This document shows positions 38,996-47,086 of a stretch of 64,000 bases of DNA, piece by piece. The stretch comes from Amphritea atlantica (GTDB taxonomy: Bacteria > Pseudomonadota > Gammaproteobacteria > Pseudomonadales > Balneatricaceae), in the NCBI RefSeq assembly GCF_900111095.1, contig NZ_FOGB01000002.1, positions 173,405-237,404 on the forward strand, in the 5' to 3' direction. Below the pieces are notes generated by a model that was given only the letters and a program-made list of their open reading frames with translations, had not been told where the DNA came from and ran no database searches. The position numbers and the translations under genes were made by a program. The stretch's first letter is position 1; each line of letters begins with the position of its first letter.

Positions 38996-39010
38996 ATCAA
39001 TAATATTGAT
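38996..39010. promoter_or_regulatory. Palindromic candidate LysR box
   Basis: ATCAATAATATTGAT: perfect 7-bp arms around one central base, between the divergent LysR and PhyH genes. It contains T-N11-A spacing, as expected for a LysR operator. Confidence 0.6.
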
Positions 39011-39053
39011 GGCGCTATAGTCGGGTCAACAATAAATATAAGAGGAAACCGGC

Positions 39054-39884
39054 ATGGCCCAGAGAGATTTGACAGCAGATGAGATCCGCCAGTATCAGCA
39101 GGACGGCGTTGTTTGTCTGCGCAACGCGGTTGACCCTGAGTGGGTTGAAAAACTGACAGCGTTTGGCCAGTACCAGCTTGATCACCCGGGCAAGCTCTGC
39201 AACGACGGAAATCCTGGCACAGAGAAAGGTCGTATGTTCACCGACCGCTACCTGTGGCGTTCCAATGATCTGGTGTATCAGTACGCAAAAGAGTCCGGCT
39301 GTGCCCGCCTGGCCGCCCAGGCGATGCAGAGCCAGACCGTGCGTTTCTATTTTGACCATCTGCTAATCAAGAAAGCGGAAACCACCACGCCAACCCCCTG
39401 GCATCAGGACGTGCCCTACTGGCCATTCAGGGGTAAACAGATCGCCTCCATATGGCTGGCACTGACCCCGGTAACAGTGGCGGGCAGTGGCCTGGAGTTT
39501 GTCCGGGGCTCTCATCGTGATGATGTTTTCTACCTGCCAGAAGCCTTTGGTGCCTCAGGCGAAAAAGCCAATAGCTGGACCGGCACCGGTGAGGGCATCC
39601 CCTGCCCCGATATTGAAGCCGACCGCAAAAACTTCGATATCATCGGTTTCGATCTGCAACCCGGTGATGCCCTGCTGTTCTCCGCCTGGACGCTGCATGG
39701 TTCCCCCGGCAACCAGTCAACCACCCAGGACCGGATGGCGTTCTCAACCCGCTGGCTGGGCGACGACGCCATCTGGGACCCCAGACCCGGCACCGACCCC
39801 AGCGTAAACCCTGATGAGGTGCGGGTTAGCCCCGGTAACCATCCAGACGATAATGCGATTTTTCCGGCGTTTTATAGGGCTTAG
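39054..39884 (+). CDS. Phytanoyl-CoA dioxygenase (PhyH)-family oxygenase
   Basis: Iron(II)/2-oxoglutarate oxygenase of 276 aa. The facial triad is likely HQD (H-x-D in TPWHQDVPYWPF near residue 119) with the distal His in WTLHGSPGNQS near residue 215. The Arg in DRMAFSTRW probably binds 2-oxoglutarate. AGAGGAAA precedes ATG 39054. Divergent from the LysR gene that probably regulates it. Substrate unknown. Confidence 0.85.
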   Translation: MAQRDLTADEIRQYQQDGVVCLRNAVDPEWVEKLTAFGQYQLDHPGKLCNDGNPGTEKGRMFTDRYLWRSNDLVYQYAKESGCARLAAQAMQSQTVRFYFDHLLIKKAETTTPTPWHQDVPYWPFRGKQIASIWLALTPVTVAGSGLEFVRGSHRDDVFYLPEAFGASGEKANSWTGTGEGIPCPDIEADRKNFDIIGFDLQPGDALLFSAWTLHGSPGNQSTTQDRMAFSTRWLGDDAIWDPRPGTDPSVNPDEVRVSPGNHPDDNAIFPAFYRA

Positions 39885-39943
39885 ATGAGAGAAACCAGAG
39901 CTGAGAATAAGTACTGGTAACGTGCTGACAACCCTTATCCGTG

Positions 39944-40126
39944 ATCTCTGTGGTAGATCAAAGCTTCAAGAGAAAACTCATCACAGTACCCAGGGGGCAT
40001 ACTAAGAACACCGAGGGCACAGAGATAGGGAAAGTGGCCAGACCACCGCTTCTCGGCTAGCTCGTTGCCAGATGTAAAACTTCGTTTTACTTGCTCGAAA
40101 GAGAAGGGGCCGATTTAGTTATGAAT
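39944..40126 (+). repeat. Interspersed intergenic repeat, copy 1
   Basis: About 180 bases closely matching 42051-42201. Shared blocks include CTGTGGTAGATCAAAGC, GGCTAGCTCGTTGCCAG, ACTTCGTTTTACTTGCT and GGGGCCGATTTAGTTATGAAT. It lies in the 445-base gap 39885-40329. The two copies flank the AhpD-like/GlxA-like gene pair in direct orientation. No coding sequence or transposase inside. Confidence 0.8.
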
Positions 40127-40170
40127 ATTCTTAAGCGATAGAAAATAAACCAGTGCCCTTTTTCCTTCTT

Positions 40171-40263
40171 TATTCAGCAGAAACAAACGTAAAAATGCAG
40201 ATACAGAGTTAGGCAGACCAGTTAATCGGGCTTCACAGGAGGCTTATATCAAACAGCTGTAAG
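40171..40263 (+). pseudogene. Decayed fragment of the small membrane-protein gene
   Basis: Matches the 3' half of the 69-aa gene at 31487-31696. The translated order AETNVKMQIQS, stop, ADQL, frameshift, ASQEAYIKQL follows AEAKANVKFQIQSQVDQLNLASMEAYIKKL. It has an in-frame TAG, a frameshift and an early stop, and no recognisable N-terminal helix. It lies just after repeat copy 1. Confidence 0.7.
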
Positions 40264-40329
40264 CGTAAGGTTGGCCTGCCCCGGAAGATTCTTTTAACAC
40301 ATCCATGTGCTTGTTTTTAATAAGGCAGA

Positions 40330-40914
40330 TCAGGATTTTGACTCTCGTGCCATCGTGTAGAATTCACTGTTGGCCTGCATGTTAGTAACGATAGCCATCC
40401 TGTTTGATAACCCGAAGAACGCTGTAATGCCTGCCATGTCCAGAATATCCTCATCATCATAGCCGTGGCTCTTGAGCTGGTCATAATCAGATTGTGCGAC
40501 TAATTCCGGAGTCCGTGACAGCTTAAGAGCAAATGCCAGCATAGCTTTTTGCTTTTCGCTGATAGGGGCATGGAGATAGTTTACCGCTATCTGATCGGCT
40601 AGCTGGGGTTTTTTAGAAAAAACGCGGAGCAGAGCCCCATGTGCCACAACGCAGTATTGACAGCCATTCGCAGCGCTGGTGGCAACGACTATCATCTCTT
40701 TTTCAGTCGGGCTAAGAGTGCTTCCTTCACGCTCCATAATGGCATCGTGATAGGCAAAGAACGCTCTGAATTCTTCTGGGCGATGGGCGAGGGTTAAAAA
40801 TACATTGGGAATAAAACGTGCCTTCTCCTGCACTGCTAAGATACGAGAAAGAATATCTGCGGGTAAAGCGTCCAGATCGGGGACAGGATAGCGGCTTATT
40901 GGGAATTGGCTCAT
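40330..40914 (-). CDS. AhpD-like/carboxymuconolactone decarboxylase-family protein
   Basis: Peroxidase-related protein of 194 aa. The thiol motif SAANGCQYCVVAHG (C-x2-C-x3-H) near residue 113 is the hallmark of AhpD-type alkylhydroperoxidases. N-terminal extension ISRYPVPDLDALP is typical of the peroxidase-related subfamily. Divergent from a GlxA-type regulator, which may control it. Confidence 0.85.
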   Translation of the reverse strand: MSQFPISRYPVPDLDALPADILSRILAVQEKARFIPNVFLTLAHRPEEFRAFFAYHDAIMEREGSTLSPTEKEMIVVATSAANGCQYCVVAHGALLRVFSKKPQLADQIAVNYLHAPISEKQKAMLAFALKLSRTPELVAQSDYDQLKSHGYDDEDILDMAGITAFFGLSNRMAIVTNMQANSEFYTMARESKS

Positions 40915-41023
40915 TTTTGATCACCTTCAGGCTTTATTTCAAATAACTGGTAGGTTAGTCTACCCGGCACTATCGACAAGAATGAGACATAAAACTGTCA
41001 ATTAGCGCGCGAATCAGGACAAT

Positions 41024-42016
41024 ATGTACCAAATACTTGGATTAGCATTTGATGGATGCCAGGCCTCCGGTCTGTGTTCTCCCTTTGATGTGTTTAATGT
41101 TACCAATACGATATGGAAGCAACAGCGCGGTGAAGACAGCGATCTGTACAATTGTCGGCTGGTGTCGCTTACCGGAGAGCCTGTGACCTGTTCAAATGGC
41201 ATGCGTTTGATGGTGGATTCTTCCCTGGAAAACGCGCCTCCGGCGGACTTAATTGTGGTGCCAGGTATTCATCACTTGGATGCAAAATCGCTACTTAAAA
41301 ACCTCAAATCGCTCGACAAAGAGAGACACTGGTTGCAACGCAGAGTGCAGCAGCAAACAGTGATCGCCGCCAATTGCAGTGGGGTTTTTCTATTGGCTGA
41401 AACCGGGGGGTTGGAAGGCAAAGAAGCAACGACCGCCTGGTGGCTTGGCGGACTTTTTCGTAGTCGTTATTCCGGAGTTAAACATCGAGCTGATCAGCTA
41501 CTTGTGAAAAATGAAGGTACATACTGCACCGGCTCAATGACCGCAAACCTGAGCGTTATGCTAACGATTGTCGAGCAGCAAGTGGGAAGGCAGCTAGCCC
41601 AGAGTGCCGCGAAGACTATGTTAATCGACGCATCTCAAAGCTATGCATCACCCTATCTGTTTATACAGGAGCAAACAGACCATCAGGATAGTCTGGTTCT
41701 GGCGGTTGAGAGTCAATTACAAAGAGACATTTCTCAGAAACTGAATATGGAAGCGTTGGCAAAGATGCATTCGGTCAGTTTGAGAACCCTGTCACGCCGG
41801 TTTAAAAAAGCCAACGGTATGAACCTGTCTGACTATCATCAGCGCATTAGATTGGAACAGACTAAGTTGCTATTGGAAACAACCAGCCTCAGCATCGAAC
41901 AGATCGTGGAGAGGGTCGGTTATAGTAGCCAAAGTTCATTACGCCGGTTATTTAATAAGGAATTGGGGCTCTCCCCCAGCCACTACCGCCAGCAACATCA
42001 ACAAGAAGCGGGATAA
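41024..42016 (+). CDS. GlxA-type AraC regulator (DJ-1/PfpI plus HTH)
   Basis: 330 aa. The N-terminal ~190 residues resemble the DJ-1/PfpI amidotransferase fold, with the nucleophile-elbow-like sequence AANCSGVFLLAETG. The C-terminal AraC domain (~225-325) contains MHSVSLRTLSRRFKKANG and VGYSSQSSLRRLFNKELGLS. Divergent from the AhpD-like gene and probably its regulator. Confidence 0.87.
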   Translation: MYQILGLAFDGCQASGLCSPFDVFNVTNTIWKQQRGEDSDLYNCRLVSLTGEPVTCSNGMRLMVDSSLENAPPADLIVVPGIHHLDAKSLLKNLKSLDKERHWLQRRVQQQTVIAANCSGVFLLAETGGLEGKEATTAWWLGGLFRSRYSGVKHRADQLLVKNEGTYCTGSMTANLSVMLTIVEQQVGRQLAQSAAKTMLIDASQSYASPYLFIQEQTDHQDSLVLAVESQLQRDISQKLNMEALAKMHSVSLRTLSRRFKKANGMNLSDYHQRIRLEQTKLLLETTSLSIEQIVERVGYSSQSSLRRLFNKELGLSPSHYRQQHQQEAG

Positions 42017-42021
42017 ACCAT

Positions 42022-42201
42022 CTCTGTGTTCTCTGTGTTCTCTGTGTCCTCTGTGGTAAATCAAAGCATCAAGAGAATACTCACCACAGAGAACACCGAG
42101 GTAAGGACAGTGGCCAGACCGCCGCTTTGCGGCTAGCTCGTTGTCAGGCGTAAACTTCGTTTTACTTGCTTGAAAAAGAAGGGGCCGATTTAGTTATGAA
42201 T
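42022..42201 (+). repeat. Interspersed intergenic repeat, copy 2
   Basis: Same element as 39944-40126, preceded by three near-identical tandem units of TCTCTGTGTT. The CTCTGTG...ACCACAGAG portions can pair and form a hairpin. It begins just after the GlxA-type gene. Confidence 0.8.
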
Positions 42202-42236
42202 GACTTGGAATGAAAATTTACCCCACTCCAGAAAGC

Positions 42237-42394
42237 GAAAAGCCCCAACTTTCTTCCTACAAGATGAGCGAGGCTCTATCAAAAATAAGTGGTGCCTGGA
42301 GGCGGAGCGATGGCCGAAGGCCATGACAACATCGCTGTTCTTTGACGATGGCCCTCGGTGTAAGCAGAAAACGCAAATAATCGAACCAGGTTCG
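42237..42394 (+). repeat. tRNA-3'-end-like structured repeat, copy a
   Basis: First of three related ~140-160 base units. Order: AAAAGCCCCAACT, GAGCGAGGCTCTATC, then GTGGTGCCTGGAGGCGGA. A palindromic core follows (ATGGCCGAAGGCCAT, CATCGC...GACGATG), then AATAATCGAACCAGGTTCG. It is the most diverged copy. Confidence 0.75.
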
Positions 42395-42422
42395 AGGACG
42401 CCCGAACATTCTTCCAGACATA

Positions 42423-42580
42423 AAAAAGCCCCAACTCTCTTCCTGCAAGATGAGCGAGGCTCTATCAAAAATAAGTGGTGCCCGGAGGCGGATCAATGCG
42501 CTTGCGCATTCAACATCGTCGCTCTTTGACGATGGCCCGAAGGGGGAGGAGCGAAGCGACGAATAATCGAACCGGTTCGT
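42423..42580 (+). repeat. tRNA-3'-end-like structured repeat, copy b
   Basis: Complete copy: GTGGTGCCCGGAGGCGGA, core with ATGCGCTTGCGCAT and CATCGTCGCTCTTTGACGATG hairpins, GAGGAGCGAAGCGACGAAT, then AATCGAACCGGTTCG. If the core is removed, TGGTGCCCGGAGGCGGA joins ATCGAACC, which reads like the reverse complement of a tRNA 3' end including CCA. There is no full tRNA. Confidence 0.75.
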
Positions 42581-42605
42581 GTTCCGCCCTGCGGTGTTGC
42601 AGATA

Positions 42606-42743
42606 CAAAAAAGCCTCACTACGTAGCGAGGCTTTAATGACACCTGAAGTGGTGCCCGGAGGCGGAGCGATGGCCGAAGGCCATTACAACATCGTCGCTC
42701 TTTGACGATGGCCCGAAGGGGAGGAGCGAAGCGACGAATAATC
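42606..42743 (+). repeat. tRNA-3'-end-like structured repeat, copy c, cut by the prophage
   Basis: Starts with a hairpin (AAAAAAGCCTC... ACTACGTAGCGAGGCTTT) and matches copies a and b through GCGACGAATAATC. It then breaks off at 42743, where copy b continues GAACCGGTTCG. The following bases TGTGATCT begin the prophage. Confidence 0.8.
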
Positions 42744-42850
42744 TGTGATCTAGTGATCTTATTGGCATATATAAGCGGGATATAGCGGGAATGGATGGGA
42801 ATTAATGGGATGCCCGTGGTTCGTGGGATTGAGGGAAACTTCGCGGGAGA
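42744..42850 (+). promoter_or_regulatory. Prophage left end with direct repeats and a 10-bp phased repeat
   Basis: Begins TGTGATCTAGTGATCT (a GTGATCT direct repeat). GGGA then recurs at exactly 10-base steps (42777, 42787, 42797, 42807), with further copies at 42825, 42833 and 42845. In Mu this region holds the transposase-binding sites L1-L3, so these repeats are the best candidates. 42851-42963 has no gene. Confidence 0.5.
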
Positions 42851-42963
42851 ATTGAGTGTGTTAGAAATTTTGCGTTTTGCGGTTTTTGAATTCGAGCAAT
42901 CCACTTTTGAGCGAGGTTTTTGTCACTGCGGACAAAACAGGCGCTAATAGCGATCCTTCGCTA

Positions 42964-43863
42964 TTAAACGTCCTTTCCTATCCAGACAACCTTACCTATC
43001 ACTTCCAGGTCATTCAGTTGCTCGGGCTTCAGCGTTTCCGGGTGATAGGCGGTGTTATCGCTTATCAGCATGATATCTCGGTTCAGCAGTGTCTGAACGC
43101 GTTTAACGACCAGGTGCGAGTTCACACGAATAACATAGATGGCACCATCGCTTAGCTCTCGTTGGCTGGTATCTATCATCAGCGTGTTGTTATCGCTGAT
43201 GGTTGGCTCCATGCTATCACCACGCGAGAAAACCAGTACCAGGTCTTTTTCGCTTAACCCCTTATATCGCAGCCATTTATGGCGAAACGCCAGACGGCGT
43301 GATGGCTGTTCGCTGTTAGGGAACGCACCACTACCGGCGGAAACTTCTACGTTATAGCCAGGGATTAACGCGAACTCATTGGCCAGTTCTGCCTGTGAGC
43401 TGATGAGTGACGCCAAGTCCTTGATATGCTGCCCTTCAAAACCGTACTGCGCCACCCAGCTTGCGATCATCCGTCTCCAGTGTTTATCAACACCTAACCC
43501 CGCTTCAGATAATGCGCCATCAACAATAGGCATGGCATCTTCAATGCTTTGCATGCCTTGCTTCGCGTACACATCTCTTTCAGCATCTACACCGTAATCA
43601 CCAGCAAATGATCTAACCGCGCACTCTCTCGGCTTTTCTTCCGGAGAAAGGTCGGCTGTAAGCATTGGGCCCTCTCCGGTCAAAAGCCAATTGGCATTGA
43701 TGCCCAGCTTAACAAAGCCTTCTATAACCTTTCCTCCAGGAACTGAGCGATCACGTTCGTTATCCTGGTAGCCACGTTTTTTCGAGCCTATAGCTTCTGC
43801 CATCGCCTCCTGAGACAAGCTTAAATAGTTCCGAGCGACCTGTAATCGTTCACCTGTACTCAT
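42964..43863 (-). CDS. Phage repressor, XRE helix-turn-helix plus S24/LexA-like peptidase
   Basis: 299 aa lysogeny repressor. N-terminal HTH (~5-60, LSLSQEAMAEAIGSKKRGYQ). C-terminal S24 domain (~165-297) with the nucleophile Ser in FSRGDSMEPTI and the candidate Lys in SHLVVKRVQ. A linker with AGSGAFPN could hold the self-cleavage site. Mu's own c repressor lacks S24, so induction here is probably RecA/SOS-linked. Divergent from ner across an operator region. Confidence 0.88.
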   Translation of the reverse strand: MSTGERLQVARNYLSLSQEAMAEAIGSKKRGYQDNERDRSVPGGKVIEGFVKLGINANWLLTGEGPMLTADLSPEEKPRECAVRSFAGDYGVDAERDVYAKQGMQSIEDAMPIVDGALSEAGLGVDKHWRRMIASWVAQYGFEGQHIKDLASLISSQAELANEFALIPGYNVEVSAGSGAFPNSEQPSRRLAFRHKWLRYKGLSEKDLVLVFSRGDSMEPTISDNNTLMIDTSQRELSDGAIYVIRVNSHLVVKRVQTLLNRDIMLISDNTAYHPETLKPEQLNDLEVIGKVVWIGKDV

Positions 43864-43910
43864 TGCAAACCTTATATCTAGCTAACTTTTGCATTAAGCC
43901 AAACAATGGG

Positions 43911-44031
43911 ACGTTAAAACGTTACATTGAATAGCACTTAAAAATCAATTAGTTACACAAAAACCAATCAGAAAGAACGGAATAACATACTTTTGCACGT
44001 AAAAACGTATTGCTAATGCACGTTTATGCGT
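43911..44031. promoter_or_regulatory. Repressor/Ner operator region with three dyads
   Basis: ACGTTAAAACGT (43911-43922), ACGTAAAAACGT (43997-44008) and ACGTTTATGCGT (44020-44031). The first two are nearly identical 12-mers, the third a half-match. They lie between divergent repressor and ner genes and should be the binding sites of one or both proteins. Confidence 0.65.
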
Positions 44032-44097
44032 GTTATGTTTTACTTATAGCAGTGAGCCACACAGCTAAATAAAACTGGTTAATAAAGGCGTAAAAAA

Positions 44098-44382
44098 ATG
44101 AGCAAGCAAAAAGCCCACTCAAATCAGGATTGGCATCGCCAGGATGTTCTGGCCGAGATCCGCAAAAAAGGCGTAAGCCTGGCAGAGCTTGGCCGTCATC
44201 ACGGCTATGAAAATCCAACTACGTTATACAACGTTTTCAAAGCCCCTTACCCGAAAGTCGAGAAGATCATTGCTGAGTTTCTTGGAACTAAGCCTGAAGC
44301 AATCTGGCCTTCGCGTTATGTGAATAAGGGCGTTTCAAAGTTTAGCACCACCACGGTGTCAACGCAGCAACAAGTAGCCTGA
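44098..44382 (+). CDS. Ner-like DNA-binding regulator
   Basis: 94 aa, Mu Ner/Nlp family: W-H-x-Q-D-V-L-A-E-I-R-K-K-G then the HTH SLAELGRHHGYENPTTL and AIWPSRY. Mu Ner turns down early and repressor promoters. First rightward gene; weak ribosome-binding site (AAAGGCG). Confidence 0.87.
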   Translation: MSKQKAHSNQDWHRQDVLAEIRKKGVSLAELGRHHGYENPTTLYNVFKAPYPKVEKIIAEFLGTKPEAIWPSRYVNKGVSKFSTTTVSTQQQVA

Positions 44383-44498
44383 TATAGCGAAGCCTATCCG
44401 CTTTTCCTGATTCGCTTTCATCTTAGTTACAGAAAAGCGCCAGGGATATACACAGAAAGTATTTTTGTTTGGATGGCGAGTTAGTCGAGGGAGTACAA

Positions 44499-44963
44499 AT
44501 GGCCCGTAAAGATTGGAAACGGTTAAGAGCGCGAAGCATTACACATGCTCTGGAATTGTGTGTCGATCATGCGCGTGAAAAGCATAACAGAAGCGTTGAC
44601 CAGATCGCCGAGCTGATGTGCGAATCAAGTTACAACACGCTCTATAAATGGCTTGGAACCGGTCGGATGCCCGCTATTAAAATCAGAGCGTTTGAAATGG
44701 CCTGTGGAATTGATTTTGTTTCTCAGTATCTCGCCTGCAGCGCCAATAAGCTCGTTGTTGAGATGCCAACAGGCCGTAAGGCAGAACATCGTCAACTGAA
44801 TGAGCTTGGGTCATATAGCAACAAGGTTATAGCTATGTTGCTTGATTTCTACGAAGACCGGAGCGAGCAGCAAGACGTTATAGATGCTATCGCGGTGCTT
44901 ATCGAAGACCTGGCGCATCAGCGTGGCAATGTTGAGAAATATCAGCAGCCTGAGCTGCTATAG
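44499..44963 (+). CDS. Unassigned early phage protein, probably DNA-binding
   Basis: 154 aa from ATG 44499, with GAGGGAG upstream. SVDQIAELMCESSYNTLYKWL resembles a helix-turn-helix near residue 32. Lies between ner and transposase A, where Mu-like phages of Pseudomonas and Shewanella often carry a small regulator. Family not recognised. Confidence 0.6.
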   Translation: MARKDWKRLRARSITHALELCVDHAREKHNRSVDQIAELMCESSYNTLYKWLGTGRMPAIKIRAFEMACGIDFVSQYLACSANKLVVEMPTGRKAEHRQLNELGSYSNKVIAMLLDFYEDRSEQQDVIDAIAVLIEDLAHQRGNVEKYQQPELL

Positions 44964-44972
44964 GGAAAGATT

Positions 44973-47045
44973 ATGAAGCAATGGTTTACAGCTAAGGAGA
45001 TAGCATCAGCGTTAAACGTTGTTCATTCGACTATCGTTCGCCGTGCCGAGCGTGAAGGTTGGGAAGCGCAGCAGCGCATGGGAAAAGGTGGCGGCTATGA
45101 ATACCACATCAGCAACCTGCCTCATGAAGCCCGTAACGCGTTAGAAGCGCAGCAGATTGCAGTCATGATGCCGCGTCTGCATGAATCTAAAACGGTCATT
45201 ACTAAACCGGCCTCGACCCTGCAGACAGAAACCAGTCTGACGCACCGTCAGCGCAGCACTGCTGATGCACGGGGCACAGTCATCAACGCCATTAGCGCCA
45301 TGTGTGAGAGTGGTGTCACCAAAGAAGCCGCTATCACGACTTTATTGACACAAGCCAGCACCGGGCAGTTAGAGAGTATAAATCCTGTGTTAGATGCGGC
45401 TTTGCGTCTGGCGAAAGATCCTCGCGGCCGCTCTGTTGAGCAATACCCCAGCCCTCGGAGTATTAAGCGCTGGTTTGCTACCGATGTTAAAAACCTTGCC
45501 CCAAAATCTAAGCGGGAATTAAAAGCACCGGTCTGGGCCAACGCCTTCCTGATGTGCTGGTCGCGCCCTGAAAAACCCAGCGTAGAGCATGCTTATCGTC
45601 AGTTTTCAGCTAATTATGAAGGCACGCCCCCCAGCATCCATGCAGTTCGCCGTTTTATTAAGAAAATGGGCAACGTATCGAAGCAGAAAGGCCGGATGGG
45701 TGCCCGTGAGCTGAAAAACATCCTGCCCTTTGTTAGGCGTGATTTTAGCCAGCTGCTACCGGCTGATATCTACAGCGCCGATGGCCACACCCATGACGGA
45801 GAAGTGCAGCATCCATGGCATGGTCGCCCTTTCCGTCCGGAGATCACCACCTTTATCGACATAGCCACTCGCCGGGTGGTGGGTGTTTCAGTTGACCTGG
45901 CAGAAAGCAGTATCGCTGTGTTAGATGCCCTGATTAGTTCCTGCACCCAGGCGGTACCGGCACTGATTTACGTCGACAACGGGGGCGGCTATGCCAACGC
46001 CCTGATGAAAGACAAAGCCACCGGCGTAATGGCCAGGCTCGGCAGCACAATGACCCACTCGTTGCCGTATAGCTCCCAGGCTCGTGGGGTGATTGAACGT
46101 GTTCACCAAACCTTATGGGTTGATGCTGCCAAAGGGGAACAGGGATTCATCGGTAAAGATATGGATCAGGAAGCCAAGCAGGGCCAATTTAAGCTAAGCC
46201 GTGCCGCTGTAAAACACGGCGGAGCAATGCACCTGATGGGCTGGAGCGCATTTATGGAACTCGTTAATGAGCGCATCAACTGGTACAACGCCCGCCCTCA
46301 CAGCAGTCTGCCAAAGATTACGGATGCAAGCGGCAAGCGTCGCCACATAACCCCGGATGAGCTTTGGCAGCAACACCAGGATAACGGCTGGTCACCCATG
46401 CTTCTGACCGGTGATGAAGCGGCTCAGATCTTCCGCCCCCGTACAACGCGCACCGTTAACCGCTGCGAGATTAAGTTTATCAACAATATCTACTTCAGCC
46501 ACTCACTGACTGAGTGGCACGGCGAACAAGTGCATATCGCTTACGACATTAATGATCCTGATGCAATTTGGGTGTATGAACCCGAAACCGGGACGCTCAT
46601 CTGCAAAGCCGAGTGGAACGCCAACAAAGTCGATTACATGCCGAAAAGTGTTATCGATAACGCCCGGGAGCAGCGAGCCATGGGCCGTAAACGCCGCTTA
46701 GAAGTGAAGCTTAATGAAGTTGAAGCAGAGCTGCGCGGACGCCCGGCACTGGAGCAAGACGAACCGATGTATATACCCGGCATCGGCGCTATCACCCCGG
46801 ATCTGCTCAGCAATCGGATGCAGCCTGTACTCGAAGAGCGGGAACCCGTCACCGTATCAGCAGCGGATCGCTCACCGGCAGAGATGACAACACACGAACG
46901 CATTGCACTGTATCAAACATACAAAAATGGTCGCCCGGTACCGGATGCACATCAGTTCTGGTTTAAGAAATATAGCAGCAGCAAAGAGTTTACCGCCTGG
47001 GCACGGCGTGAAGAAGAGATGGGACCAGAGGCTCGCACCCTCTGA
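44973..47045 (+). CDS. Mu-type transposase A (DDE recombinase)
   Basis: 690 aa (Mu A is 663). N-terminal Mu-type HTH (~3-65, FTAKEIASALNVVHSTIVRR) binds phage ends. The integrase core (~265-440) has likely catalytic Asp in SADGHTHDG, Asp in YVDNGGGYANA and Glu in GVIERVHQTLW. A C-terminal beta-barrel and tail (MuB/ClpX contact) follow. AGGGAAAG precedes ATG 44973. Together with B it replicates and integrates the phage genome. Confidence 0.95.
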   Translation: MKQWFTAKEIASALNVVHSTIVRRAEREGWEAQQRMGKGGGYEYHISNLPHEARNALEAQQIAVMMPRLHESKTVITKPASTLQTETSLTHRQRSTADARGTVINAISAMCESGVTKEAAITTLLTQASTGQLESINPVLDAALRLAKDPRGRSVEQYPSPRSIKRWFATDVKNLAPKSKRELKAPVWANAFLMCWSRPEKPSVEHAYRQFSANYEGTPPSIHAVRRFIKKMGNVSKQKGRMGARELKNILPFVRRDFSQLLPADIYSADGHTHDGEVQHPWHGRPFRPEITTFIDIATRRVVGVSVDLAESSIAVLDALISSCTQAVPALIYVDNGGGYANALMKDKATGVMARLGSTMTHSLPYSSQARGVIERVHQTLWVDAAKGEQGFIGKDMDQEAKQGQFKLSRAAVKHGGAMHLMGWSAFMELVNERINWYNARPHSSLPKITDASGKRRHITPDELWQQHQDNGWSPMLLTGDEAAQIFRPRTTRTVNRCEIKFINNIYFSHSLTEWHGEQVHIAYDINDPDAIWVYEPETGTLICKAEWNANKVDYMPKSVIDNAREQRAMGRKRRLEVKLNEVEAELRGRPALEQDEPMYIPGIGAITPDLLSNRMQPVLEEREPVTVSAADRSPAEMTTHERIALYQTYKNGRPVPDAHQFWFKKYSSSKEFTAWARREEEMGPEARTL

Positions 47046-47086
47046 TCCCGGTGCCCATTCGAACTAGCAAAAGGAGCAACAAAAGC

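Noticed and set aside
42237-42743. Functional tRNA gene
   Set aside because: Only tRNA-3'-end-like parts are present, separated by a palindromic insert; no anticodon arm or D arm.
42771-42850. CRISPR array
   Set aside because: Units are only 10 bp, degenerate and without spacers or cas genes.
42200-42904. Overlapping ORFs on both strands in the repeat region before the prophage
   Set aside because: They are translations of the three hairpin repeats (duplicated segments in several frames), not genes.
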